The translations under genes were made by a program, and so were the position numbers. Under the pieces are notes generated by a model. It saw nothing but the letters and a program-made list of their open reading frames with translations, made no database searches and had not been told where the DNA came from. Positions 17,232-25,595 of a stretch of DNA of 64,000 nucleotides are shown here, piece by piece; position 1 is the first letter of the stretch, and each line of letters begins with the position of its first letter. This stretch comes from Bradyrhizobium sp. OK095 (lineage in GTDB: Bacteria; Pseudomonadota; Alphaproteobacteria; Rhizobiales; Xanthobacteraceae), in the NCBI RefSeq assembly GCF_900109945.1, contig NZ_FOBX01000002.1:186001-250000 (forward strand), written 5' to 3'.

Positions 17232-18653
17232 TCATGTCCGCGCCTCCGCAAGCAGCCGCGCGACCGCGGCGCTCGGGTCGACCTGCAAGGCGGTGGCGAG
17301 ATCGACCTCCTCCTCGCCCTTGACGCTGATGCGCTTGAAAGCCAGCTCGGGCGCGCTGATCGGCGCGGTCGCATCGAGGCCCATCTTGGCGCTGATACCG
17401 TTATCGGTGGTCGGATCGAGCTTTGAGCCGAGCGCGCCTGATACGACCATGAGATCGCGGTCAGCCTGGAAGCGCGTCGCCACCGCCCATTCGATCTCCT
17501 CGGACGAGGAGATGTCGACGTCCTTGTCGACCACGATCACCTGCTTGATGTCGTAATGCGCGCCGAAGGCGCACATCATGATATTCTTCGGCTCACCGTC
17601 ATTGGTCTTGTCGATCTTGATCGCGAGATGATAGCGGCAGGTGCCGCCGCGCGTCAGGCGAACGTCGAGCACATTGGGAAAGCTGCGGCGCAGATGCTGG
17701 AGCAGCGTCGCCTCGCGCGGTACCCCGCCGAGGATCAGATGCTCAAAACCGCCGCCGACGATGGTGTGGAAAATCGGATCCTTCCGATGCGTGATCGCGT
17801 CGACCTCGATCACCTCGCGATTGGCGCGCGGACCATAATATTGGGGGAATTCGCCGAACGGGCCTTCCGGCTCGCGCACGCCCTGCAGAATGCGCCCCTC
17901 GATGACGATCTCTGCATGAGCGGGCACGCGGACCGAATTGGTGCGGCATTTGACCACGTCCACGGGCGCGCCGAGCAACGCACCGGCAATTGCCATCTCG
18001 TCCTCGTCCAGCGCGGCGATCGCTTGTGACGCCAGCATCAAGGCCGGATGCGCGCCGATCACGATCGCGATCTCCAGCGCCTGGCCCATCTCCTCCGCGA
18101 AGCGATAATAGGAGAACGTGTGGCGTGGCAGCAGCAGCACGCCGATGCGGTTCTTGCCGGAGATCTGGCAGCGGTGAATCGAGACGTTTTGAACGCCGGT
18201 CTTGGGGTTACGGGCGATCAGGAGGCCGGCGGTGATGTAGGGACCGCTGTCGCGCTCATTATGCTTGGGCACCGGAAGCTGGCGCAGCAGATCGACGTCC
18301 TCGTGCACGACGTCCTGCACCGGCCCGCTCTCCACTTCGTGCGTCGGCAGCGGATGGCTCGCGGCGGCCAGGAAGCGCGGCAGCAGCTGGTCCTCGGTCA
18401 CGCCGATGGAATCGGCGACCCAATCGCGGCCGGCGAAGAGATTCGCGACAACGGGAATCTCGTGCCCGTCGGGGCGCGGAAACAGCACGGCACTGTCGCG
18501 CTCCAGCCGCTTGGCGACGGCGGCGAGTTCGTCGGCCAGGCCAATGCCCTCGCGGGCGACGGCAAGCTTGCCGCGCTCGGCGAGATAAGCGAGCCAGGCG
18601 CGCAGATCCGACGGCGCGTTCGTGCCCTGCTTGGCCGGAGTTTCCATTTGCAT
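17232..18653 (-). CDS. hmfF: UbiD family decarboxylase, probable 2,5-furandicarboxylate decarboxylase (HmfF)
   Basis: A 473-residue prenylated-FMN-dependent decarboxylase. The catalytic Glu-x4-Glu segment reads EPEGPFGEFPQYY, preceded by the CRTNSVRVPAHAEIVIEG metal/cofactor region. It would convert 2,5-furandicarboxylate to 2-furoate, feeding hmfD. ATG 18653 has GAGGAAAG five bases before it; a longer frame into the UbiX gene is not used. It sits 25 bp after the UbiX-type gene that makes its cofactor. Because the furoyl-CoA genes follow, HmfF is favoured over the quinone-pathway UbiD or a phenolic-acid decarboxylase, but the substrate is inferred. Confidence 0.8.
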   Translation of the reverse strand: MQMETPAKQGTNAPSDLRAWLAYLAERGKLAVAREGIGLADELAAVAKRLERDSAVLFPRPDGHEIPVVANLFAGRDWVADSIGVTEDQLLPRFLAAASHPLPTHEVESGPVQDVVHEDVDLLRQLPVPKHNERDSGPYITAGLLIARNPKTGVQNVSIHRCQISGKNRIGVLLLPRHTFSYYRFAEEMGQALEIAIVIGAHPALMLASQAIAALDEDEMAIAGALLGAPVDVVKCRTNSVRVPAHAEIVIEGRILQGVREPEGPFGEFPQYYGPRANREVIEVDAITHRKDPIFHTIVGGGFEHLILGGVPREATLLQHLRRSFPNVLDVRLTRGGTCRYHLAIKIDKTNDGEPKNIMMCAFGAHYDIKQVIVVDKDVDISSSEEIEWAVATRFQADRDLMVVSGALGSKLDPTTDNGISAKMGLDATAPISAPELAFKRISVKGEEEVDLATALQVDPSAAVARLLAEART

Positions 18654-18678
18654 ATGACTTTCCTCAGAGGTCTTCAGG

Positions 18679-19299
18679 TCAGGGCGCGATCTTGCGCAGC
18701 GACGGCGAGCGGCGCTTGAGCGCCTCATCCTCGCCCCAGCGGCGCACGACGCCGATATCGATGTCGAACAGGTCGAGCACGCGGCCGACGGTGTGCTCGA
18801 CCATGTCTTCCAGATTTTCGGGTTTTGCGTAGAAGGCAGGCACCGGCGGCGCGATGATCGCGCCTATTTCCGACAGTGCCGTCATCGTCCGGAGATGCCC
18901 GGTGTGCAGCGGGGTCTCGCGCACCATCAGCACCAGACGCCGGCGCTCCTTGAGTACGACGTCGGCGGCGCGGGTGAGCAGCGTCGTGGTCACGCCCGAG
19001 GCGATCTCGGACATCGAGCGCATCGAGCACGGCGCCACGATCATCCCGGCGGTACGGAACGAGCCGCTGGCGATGGCCGAGGCCATATCGTCGATCGCAT
19101 GGCAGACATTGGCGAGCTCCCTCACCTCCGCGATCTTCAGCTCCGTCTCATAGGCAAAGGTCAGCTCGGCCGTTTTCGACATCACCAGATGCGTCTCGAC
19201 GCCAGCATTGCGCAGCAGCTGCAGCAGACGCACGCCATAGGTGACGCCCGAGGCGCCGGAAATGCCGATGATCATCCGCTTGGGCGTAGCGTCCTGCAT
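18679..19299 (-). CDS. hmfG: UbiX family flavin prenyltransferase (HmfG)
   Basis: A 206-residue flavoprotein that attaches a dimethylallyl group to FMN to make prenylated FMN for UbiD-type enzymes. Motifs: RMIIGISGASGVTYG (flavin loop), VAPCSMRSMSEIASG and the ERRRLVLMVRETPLH block that binds flavin and prenyl phosphate. The start at 19299 (MQDATPKRMIIG) has GGGAG upstream; the longer frame adds 21 residues lacking similarity. It pairs with hmfF (25 bp gap). It could also serve other UbiD enzymes in the cell. Confidence 0.88.
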   Translation of the reverse strand: MQDATPKRMIIGISGASGVTYGVRLLQLLRNAGVETHLVMSKTAELTFAYETELKIAEVRELANVCHAIDDMASAIASGSFRTAGMIVAPCSMRSMSEIASGVTTTLLTRAADVVLKERRRLVLMVRETPLHTGHLRTMTALSEIGAIIAPPVPAFYAKPENLEDMVEHTVGRVLDLFDIDIGVVRRWGEDEALKRRSPSLRKIAP

Positions 19300-19382
19300 A
19301 TTTATGATTTCGCTCCCTGGGCACGCGTCCTTGAGGCTGCGGTCCGTCACGAGACTAGGCAATGCTAGCTATCACCACAAAT

Positions 19383-19418
19383 AATGATTGATTATATCAT
19401 TCATCATCTGAAATGATG
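19383..19418. promoter_or_regulatory. Nested inverted repeats in the UbiX-LysR divergent spacer
   Basis: An AT-rich stretch in otherwise GC-rich DNA with two linked inverted repeats: AATGAT-N7-ATCATT (19383-19401) and CATCAT-N5-ATGATG (19402-19418). The first has the T-N11-A geometry expected of LysR-family boxes. It lies between the divergent hmfG (start 19299) and lysR (start 19455), the usual place for LysR control of target and own gene. Confidence 0.6.
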
Positions 19419-19454
19419 GATTGAGAGCAAGATCGGCGAACGAAGGACAGATCC

Positions 19455-20408
19455 GTGGAACTCAGGCAGATGCAATATTTCCTGTGCCTGGCCGAGGAGA
19501 AGAACGTCACCCGGGCCGCGCGCCAGCTCAACATCGTGCAGCCGGCGCTGAGCATGCAGATCGCCAAGCTCGAGGCCGAGTTCGGCCAAAAGCTGTTCGA
19601 CCGCAGCGTCCAGGGCATGACGCTGACCAGCGCCGGCGAAGCGCTGGTGCGATTGACGGCGCCGATCGTGCGCGATGCCGAATATGCCCGCCAGGAGATG
19701 GCGCAGCTCGGCGGGCGCATTTCGGGGCGGGTCTCGGTCGGCCTCATCACCTCGGTCGCGCAGAGCACGATGGCGAGCTCGTCGGCGACGGTTGCCAGCC
19801 GTTACCCCGAGATCACGCTGTCGGCCTGCGAAGGCTACACCGAGACGCTGGTCGACTGGGTCAACACCGGGCAGCTCGATTTCGCGCTGATCAACGTGCC
19901 GCGCCGGAAGACGCCGCTGGCCGCGCATCACATCATGGACGAGGAGATGGTGTTTGCCTGCCGCAAGGACAGCCCAATCAAGCCGCCGGCCAAACTGCGC
20001 TTCGACCACATCGCGGGTTTCGATCTGGTGCTGCCTTCGAAGCGCCACGGCCTGCGGCTGATCCTGGAAGAACACGCCGCGGCAGTCGGCATCGATTTGC
20101 GCCCACGGCTCGAGCTCGACACCCTGCCCGCGCTCTGCGACGTGATCGCGACCACCGATTTCGCGACAGTGCTGCCGACCATCGCGCTTCGGCAGTCGCT
20201 TGCAAGCGGCACCATCCGGGCACATCGCTTCGACGAACAGCGGATCGTGCGCTCCATTGCCTGGGTGCATCATCCCCGGCGGGCGGTGTCGGTCGCGGCC
20301 AAGGCCGTGCTCGAAATCATCAGCCATGACCTCGCGCAGGCCGCAGCGGCCGCGAGGGAGTTGGTGGAGCCGTCCTCCCGCAGGAAGCCACGGAAGCGAG
20401 CTGTTTAG
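19455..20408 (+). CDS. LysR family transcriptional regulator
   Basis: A 317-residue regulator. The N-terminal winged helix-turn-helix covers about residues 1-60 (MELRQMQYFLCLAEEKNVTR, then QPALSMQIAKLEAEFGQKLF), followed by a two-lobed effector-binding domain. The C-terminus is Arg/Lys-rich (RRKPRKRAV). It is divergent from hmfG with 155 bp between starts, containing the nested inverted repeats at 19383-19418, so it probably regulates the UbiX/UbiD decarboxylase genes in response to a furan carboxylate. Confidence 0.92.
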   Translation: MELRQMQYFLCLAEEKNVTRAARQLNIVQPALSMQIAKLEAEFGQKLFDRSVQGMTLTSAGEALVRLTAPIVRDAEYARQEMAQLGGRISGRVSVGLITSVAQSTMASSSATVASRYPEITLSACEGYTETLVDWVNTGQLDFALINVPRRKTPLAAHHIMDEEMVFACRKDSPIKPPAKLRFDHIAGFDLVLPSKRHGLRLILEEHAAAVGIDLRPRLELDTLPALCDVIATTDFATVLPTIALRQSLASGTIRAHRFDEQRIVRSIAWVHHPRRAVSVAAKAVLEIISHDLAQAAAAARELVEPSSRRKPRKRAV

Positions 20409-20509
20409 AACCCGTCGAGATTCGATCTCACTGCGTTGAAAGTCGCAATCGTCGGCCTGATATTGGTTGGGTCCTGTCCATCGCCTCCAGATCGGTCAAT
20501 CATCCCGCC

Positions 20510-21334
20510 ATGCCCTTCTTCCGGCTCAACGACGGGGATCTTCGCCCCGACGACACCATCGATTTCAATCCGGAGGACGTGCCGCGCGCCATCGCCGCTT
20601 TCGGCGGCGAAATGGTCACGAAGGGCACCGAGGTGGCGATGCACACGCATCGCAAGGACGAGCTTGTCCTGGCCTTGCGCGGCGTCGTCAGGCTGGAAGC
20701 CGGGCAAAGCGTCTGGATCGTGCCACCGCGCTGCGCGGTCTGGATTCCCCGTGATGTCGCCCACAGCGTGAGTGTCGCCGGCGATGTCGAGGTCTATTGC
20801 CTGTTCGTCGAGCCGGATGCTGCACTGAAGCTGCCCCGGCAATGCTGTACGCTGACGATCTCTCCTTTGCTGGAACGACTGCTGGTACATGCCACCCACA
20901 TGCCCGTTATGTACGACATCGACGGCGCCGATGGCCGGATCGCAGCGGTGCTGCTGGACCAGCTGTCGCTGGCACCCGCCGAAGAGCTGCGCTTCCCGAT
21001 GCCTGAAGATACCAGGCTGCGCCGGATGGCGAGCGCGATGATAGCCGACCCTTCCGACCGCGCGACCATCGACGATTGGGGCCGGCGCATCGCAATGGCG
21101 CCGCGCACCCTCACGCGCATCCTGCAACGCGAGACCGGCATGAGCTTTGGCCGCTGGCGCCAGCAGCTCCACATCCTCATCGCGCTTCAACGCCTCGACC
21201 AGGGATCTTCGGTCCAGACCGTGGCGCTCGATCTCGGCTATGAGGGCGCGAGCGCCTTCGTCACCATGTTCCGCAAAGCGCTGGGCAAGCCACCGGCGCG
21301 GTATCTGGCCGAACGCCGCATCGCTGCACATTGA
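20510..21334 (+). CDS. AraC family transcriptional regulator with N-terminal cupin
   Basis: A 274-residue protein. Residues 40-115 form a cupin (THRKDELVLALRGVVRLEAG, then VWIPRDVAHSV), and the C-terminal 100 residues carry the two AraC HTH motifs, ending ...GYEGASAFVTMFRKALGKPPARYL. This is the layout of YdeC/NimR-like repressors, which often control a neighbouring efflux or small metabolite gene. It is followed after 105 bp by an O-methyltransferase and a siderophore-interacting-like protein on the same strand. Inducer unknown. Confidence 0.9.
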   Translation: MPFFRLNDGDLRPDDTIDFNPEDVPRAIAAFGGEMVTKGTEVAMHTHRKDELVLALRGVVRLEAGQSVWIVPPRCAVWIPRDVAHSVSVAGDVEVYCLFVEPDAALKLPRQCCTLTISPLLERLLVHATHMPVMYDIDGADGRIAAVLLDQLSLAPAEELRFPMPEDTRLRRMASAMIADPSDRATIDDWGRRIAMAPRTLTRILQRETGMSFGRWRQQLHILIALQRLDQGSSVQTVALDLGYEGASAFVTMFRKALGKPPARYLAERRIAAH

Positions 21335-21439
21335 CCGGAAATCGCAATCGATTGTCCCGTCCGCGGAATGCGGCCGGAGGGACGATTTCGTATCCAGGCT
21401 CCGACGCGCGCCGTGCGCATTCCAGAGGAGCCGACAAAC

Positions 21440-22129
21440 ATGGATTCACTCACTGACGGCCTCGCCGCCGACGTTCTCCATCGTCTCCATCAGGAAGCGG
21501 AAGCCGCCGATGCGCCGCTGGCACAGACCTTCACAAATGGGACGAGCAGCCGCGAGGAGATCATTGGCCGGATCATCGAGGCCGAAAGCCGCGACTTGAA
21601 GGGGCTCTACAACGGGTTCGCAGACAACTTCCTGAGCGTCTCGCCGCGGTTGGGACTCTTCCTCTACATGTGCGTCCGCTCCTGCAAGGCGAAACGCATC
21701 GTCGAGTTCGGCTCCTCGATGGGCATTTCCGCGATCTACATGGCGGCAGCGCTGCGCGACATGGGCGGCGGCCGCCTGATCGGGAGCGATCTCGAACCTA
21801 GCAAGATTGAGCGGGCGCGGGCGAACGTCGCCGCCGCGGGGCTCGCCGATTTCGTCGAGTTTCGGCTCGGCGATGCGCGCGAAACCCTCAACTCCGACCT
21901 CGGCGGCGACATCGACCTGGTGATGCTCGATGGCGCCTTCACTCTCTATCTTCCCATTCTGAAATTGCTGGAGCCGCACCTGAGGCCCGGCGCGCTCATC
22001 GTCGGCGAGAACGCGTTCGAGGAAGCCTCCGGTTACATCGACTACGTCCGCGATCCCCGGAACGGTTATCTCTCGCTGTCGCTGCCTTTCAATCAGGGGC
22101 GCGGCAACGAACTCACGATCAAGACCTGA
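21440..22129 (+). CDS. Class I SAM-dependent methyltransferase (catechol O-methyltransferase-like)
   Basis: A 229-residue O-methyltransferase. The SAM-binding motif I is RIVEFGSSMGISAIYMAAAL, the acidic loop after strand 2 is IGSDLEPSKIERA, and the motif around strand 4 is DLVMLDG, as in the methyltransferase-3/24 families. The start is ATG 21440 with GAGGAG nine bases upstream; an earlier in-frame ATG at 21368 lacks family similarity. It ends 18 bp before the next gene, indicating an operon. The acceptor could be a catechol-type siderophore precursor or an antibiotic; this is inference only. Confidence 0.85.
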   Translation: MDSLTDGLAADVLHRLHQEAEAADAPLAQTFTNGTSSREEIIGRIIEAESRDLKGLYNGFADNFLSVSPRLGLFLYMCVRSCKAKRIVEFGSSMGISAIYMAAALRDMGGGRLIGSDLEPSKIERARANVAAAGLADFVEFRLGDARETLNSDLGGDIDLVMLDGAFTLYLPILKLLEPHLRPGALIVGENAFEEASGYIDYVRDPRNGYLSLSLPFNQGRGNELTIKT

Positions 22130-22147
22130 TAATCCAGGAGCCAAGCC

Positions 22148-22903
22148 TTGAACGAGCCCAGCCAGCAGCCGCAAATTTCCGAATCATCGCAGGCACAGCA
22201 AGGCCGCGTCACGCGGATGTTGCTGCAATGGCTGATGCGCTCTGCGCGCGTCGCTGCCGTCGAAACGCTCTCGCCGCACTTTCAGCTCATCGAGCTCCAA
22301 GGCGAAGCACTCAGGGGCGTCGCCTGGACTGCCGGCCAGAAGATCCAGGTCGCGATGGGCGCGGGCCTGAGTGCGCGCACCTATACCCCGATGTCGTGGG
22401 ATGCCGGCAAAGGCAGGACACGGCTGCTCGCCTTCTCGCATGGCGATGGCCCCGGCAGCCGGTGGGCCAGTGGTTTGCGCGACGGCGACACCTGCCAGTT
22501 CTTCGGTCCACGCCGCTCGCTCGAGCTCGCCGGCCTCGTCGCGCCTGTCGTCCTGTTCGGCGATGAGACCTCGTTCGGCCTTGCGGCGTCATTGCGCCAG
22601 ACTCTGCGAGCCAGCGATACGCTCCACATGTTTGAAGCTACTGATGTCGCGGAGTCGCGGCAGGTGCTCGATGCCGTCAGCCTCGGCGAGGCACGATTGA
22701 TCGCACGCAGCGCCGACGACGCTCATCTCGCGACCGTTGAGGCGGAATTGCTGCGGCTTGCTGCAAACGGAGCGCAGTTCGTCCTGATAGGCAAGGCATC
22801 CTCGATCCAGCGCATCAGCCGCGCGCTGAAGGCTGCGAGTGTCGCATCGTCGCGGATCAAGGCAAAAGCGTATTGGGCTCCGGGCAAGAGCGGGCTGGAT
22901 TAA
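22148..22903 (+). CDS. Siderophore-interacting protein family flavin reductase
   Basis: A 251-residue FAD-binding ferric-siderophore reductase-like protein (ViuB/YqjH group). Features in order: FAD-binding barrel with ARTYTPMSW (about 75-83), the family motif FSHGDGPGSRWASGL, a GPRRSLEL turn, the NAD(P)H-domain GDETSFGLAASL, and the C-terminal KAYWAPGKSGLD. It would release iron from imported ferric siderophores in the cytoplasm. It is immediately downstream of the O-methyltransferase. No siderophore receptor lies next to it; the TonB receptor at 42.6-45 kb is under a B12 riboswitch. Confidence 0.82.
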   Translation: MNEPSQQPQISESSQAQQGRVTRMLLQWLMRSARVAAVETLSPHFQLIELQGEALRGVAWTAGQKIQVAMGAGLSARTYTPMSWDAGKGRTRLLAFSHGDGPGSRWASGLRDGDTCQFFGPRRSLELAGLVAPVVLFGDETSFGLAASLRQTLRASDTLHMFEATDVAESRQVLDAVSLGEARLIARSADDAHLATVEAELLRLAANGAQFVLIGKASSIQRISRALKAASVASSRIKAKAYWAPGKSGLD

Positions 22904-23107
22904 GCCGCGTCTCGTCAGGACAAGATGTCGCGCCCGGTGCAGAATGAGACGGGTTGGTAAGTTGTGAGACCAGCAGGCATGACGATTGCGGCGGCCTGCT
23001 AGCTACGGTCCAGGCGCAGAAAACGCGGCCTGGCTCCATCCCCGACTCTTGTCTCGGACAATCCCAGGGTTCGCAGAACAAGACACGGTCGGGAGATTCA
23101 GTCCGAG

Positions 23108-24148
23108 ATGACACGGTTCGGTCGCAGCAAGATCACGGACATCGTTCAGCAGCAGAGCAAGGGACTTCGTCCTGACCGAAGGTCGCTGCTCTCACTTGGC
23201 GCAGGCGCGGCTCTCGCAGCCGCCGGACTGCGATCTGCACAAGCGCAAGACTATCCCGCCCGGCCGGTGCAAGTGCTCGTGCCCTTTGCCGGCGGCAGCG
23301 CCAGCGACGTCATCACGCGCATCCTGCTCAACCGCATGTCGGCGTCACTCGGGCAGGTCTTCGTGGTCGACAACCGCCCCGGCGCCGGCGGCAATATCGG
23401 CACCGCGGCCGCGGCGCATGCGGCCCCGGACGGCTACACGCTGCTGATGAGCACCTCCGGCCCGCTGGCTGCGAACAAGTCGCTCTACAAGGACCTGCCC
23501 TACGATCCGCTGAAGGACCTCGCCCCGATCGGCCTGTTCGCAACGCTGCCGAATGTCATCGTGATCAATTCGAAGCTGCCGCCGAAAACACTCGCCGAGC
23601 TGATCGACTACGCCAAGGCGCACCCGCGCGAGCTGAACTACGGGACGGTCGGCGTCGGCTCGTCGCAGCATCTGTCGGCCGCCTATTTCGAGCAGCTCAC
23701 CGGCACCGAGCTCACGCACGTTCCCTATCGCAACATCGCCGCGTACACGCCCGATTTCATCGCGGGCCAGGTCCCGCTCGGCTTTCAGCTCCTGCCGAAC
23801 GTTCTCGGCCTGATCAAGAGCGGAGATGCGCGCCCGCTCGCGGTTGCCAGCGACAAGCGCATGACGGCGCTGCCTGATGTGCCGACCGCGACAGAAGCCG
23901 GCCTGAAGAATTACGAGAGTGCCGCGTGGCTTGCGCTGCTTGCGCCGGCGAATACCGATAAGGCCGTCGTCGACAAACTCTATAAAGCGATGGTCGAAGC
24001 CGTGAACGACCCGAAGGTGCGCGCTCTCTTCGTCGAGCAGGGCGCCGAGCCGCTGGTGATGGACCCGCAGGGCCTGACGAATTTCATGACGTCCGAGACC
24101 ACGAAATGGGCCGGCATCATCAAGAAGATCGGCATCGAGCCGATGTGA
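23108..24148 (+). CDS. TctC/Bug-type tripartite tricarboxylate transporter solute-binding protein
   Basis: A 346-residue periplasmic binding protein of the Bug family. Residues 24-46 form a twin-Arg-like export signal (DRRSLLSLGAGAALAAAGL, cleavage near SAQAQ). The mature domain has the family hallmarks YPARPVQVLVPFAGGSASDVI, DNRPGAGGNIGTAAAAHAAPDGYTL split across the first lobe, and ALPDVPTATEAGL. No TctA/TctB membrane genes adjoin it, which is common for this heavily expanded family. It ends against a dihydropyrimidinase gene with a shared terminator hairpin. Confidence 0.93.
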   Translation: MTRFGRSKITDIVQQQSKGLRPDRRSLLSLGAGAALAAAGLRSAQAQDYPARPVQVLVPFAGGSASDVITRILLNRMSASLGQVFVVDNRPGAGGNIGTAAAAHAAPDGYTLLMSTSGPLAANKSLYKDLPYDPLKDLAPIGLFATLPNVIVINSKLPPKTLAELIDYAKAHPRELNYGTVGVGSSQHLSAAYFEQLTGTELTHVPYRNIAAYTPDFIAGQVPLGFQLLPNVLGLIKSGDARPLAVASDKRMTALPDVPTATEAGLKNYESAAWLALLAPANTDKAVVDKLYKAMVEAVNDPKVRALFVEQGAEPLVMDPQGLTNFMTSETTKWAGIIKKIGIEPM

Positions 24149-24178
24149 TCAGTCACATCTATTCGATGTGACGATCAC
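24145..24178. terminator. Bidirectional terminator hairpin containing both convergent stop codons
   Basis: An 8-bp perfect stem GTCACATC / GATGTGAC with loop TATTC is extended by an outer 6-bp arm GTGATC / GATCAC across a single bulged A at 24151. The TGA of the TctC-type gene (24146-24148) lies in the left outer arm and the complement of the hydantoinase stop (24175-24177) in the right outer arm. Confidence 0.7.
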
Positions 24179-25584
24179 ACCAGGCTTGACTTGCCGCGGC
24201 TGAGCACCTCGCCCGCACCCTTGTCGCCGACGATCTTGCCCTGCTCGTACACCACCCGCCCTCGCGCGATGGTGGTGACGGGCCAGCCGGTGACGTCAAA
24301 GCCTTCCCACGGCGTGTAGTCCGCGCCGTGGTGCAGATCGGCCTGCTGAATTGTTTTCGTCAGCTTCGGGTCCCACAGCGCAATGTCCGCATCGAAGCCG
24401 ACACCGATCGAGCCCTTGCGTGGATAGAGACCGTAGATCCGCGCATGGTTGGTCGCGGTCAGCTCGACGAATTTTTGCAAGCTGATCCGCCCCTTCGAGA
24501 CGCCCTCGGAGAACAGGATCGGCAGCCGCGTCTCGACACCGGGGATGCCGTTCGGCACCCAGCGGAACGACGTCCGTGCATTCGGCGTCAGCTTGCCCTT
24601 GGGATCGTCGTAGCGGAACGGGCAGTGGTCAGACGAGAAGGTCTGGAACACGCCCGTCGTGATACCCTCCCAGATCGCCTGCTGGCTTTCGGCATCGCGC
24701 GGCGGCGGCGAGCAGACGTACTTCGCGCCCGTGATGTCCATGTTCAGGCCCTTCATGTCGTCGGCCGTGAGCGTGATGTATTGCGGGCAGGTCTCCGCAT
24801 GCACCGGCAATCCGCGCTGCTGGGCCCAGCGCACCTGCTCCATCGCCTCGCGCCCGGAAACGTGGACGATCATGATGGGAACGCCGATCACCTCGGCATG
24901 GCTGATGGCGCGGTGCGTCGCTTCGCGCTCGACAGCCTGCGGCCGTGAGGTGCCGTGATAGTAGGGCGCGATGTGGCCTTCGCGCTCCAGCTTGCTCGTG
25001 AGGAAGCGGATGGCGTCGTAGCCCTCGCAATGGACCATCACCAGCGCCTCCTCGCGGCGCGCGACGTCGAACACCTCGAGCAGCTGCTCGTCGCTGAGCA
25101 CGAGGTCGTCATAGGTCATGAACACCTTGAACGAGGTGTAGCCGTCCTTGACCAGCGCCGGCAGCTCTTGCCCGAGCACGACCGCGGTCGGGTCGGAGAT
25201 GATGAGATGGAACGCGGTGTCGATGTAGCATTCGCCCTCGGCGAGCTTGCGGTAGTTCTCGACACAGGTGCGCAGCGACGTCCCCTTCTCCTGAAGTGCG
25301 AAGGGCAGCACCATGGTGTTGCCGCCGGCCGCTGCCGAGCGCGTCGCCGAGGCAAAATCGTCCGCCATCACCACGTCGGGGCCCGAGGCTTGCGCGATGT
25401 GAACATGGCTGTCGATGCCGCCGGGCAGCGCCAGCAGCCCCGTCGCGTCGATCTCGCGCGCCGCGCCTTCGATACTGTCGGCTATGCTGACGATGCGGCC
25501 GTGGCGAATGCCGATATCGGCGCGAAACTCGTCGCTGGCCGTCACGATGGTGCCGCCGCGAATGGCGAGATCGAGCTGCGTCAC
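24175..25584 (-). CDS. Dihydropyrimidinase / D-hydantoinase
   Basis: A 469-residue cyclic amidohydrolase that opens dihydropyrimidine or 5-substituted hydantoin rings. Metal ligands: H60 and H62 in GGIDSHVHIAQ, carbamylated Lys K153 in GYTSFKVFMTYDD, H185 in VMVHCEG, H241 in MIVHVSG, and D319 in FSSDH. The start is a GTG at 25584 with GGAGG five bases upstream; a longer ATG frame would overlap the preceding gene and shows no similarity. It lies 11 bp after the Asp/Glu-racemase-family gene and downstream of an ABC transporter, suggesting one operon for uptake and ring opening. Confidence 0.93.
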   Translation of the reverse strand: MTQLDLAIRGGTIVTASDEFRADIGIRHGRIVSIADSIEGAAREIDATGLLALPGGIDSHVHIAQASGPDVVMADDFASATRSAAAGGNTMVLPFALQEKGTSLRTCVENYRKLAEGECYIDTAFHLIISDPTAVVLGQELPALVKDGYTSFKVFMTYDDLVLSDEQLLEVFDVARREEALVMVHCEGYDAIRFLTSKLEREGHIAPYYHGTSRPQAVEREATHRAISHAEVIGVPIMIVHVSGREAMEQVRWAQQRGLPVHAETCPQYITLTADDMKGLNMDITGAKYVCSPPPRDAESQQAIWEGITTGVFQTFSSDHCPFRYDDPKGKLTPNARTSFRWVPNGIPGVETRLPILFSEGVSKGRISLQKFVELTATNHARIYGLYPRKGSIGVGFDADIALWDPKLTKTIQQADLHHGADYTPWEGFDVTGWPVTTIARGRVVYEQGKIVGDKGAGEVLSRGKSSLV

Positions 25585-25595
25585 AGGAGCCTCCG

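Noticed and set aside
17232..19299. UbiD/UbiX as ubiquinone biosynthesis genes
   Set aside because: They sit in a regulated catabolic group with LysR and AraC genes, not with ubi genes; the UbiD sequence region around EPEGPFGEF is common to all UbiD enzymes and does not point to quinone synthesis.
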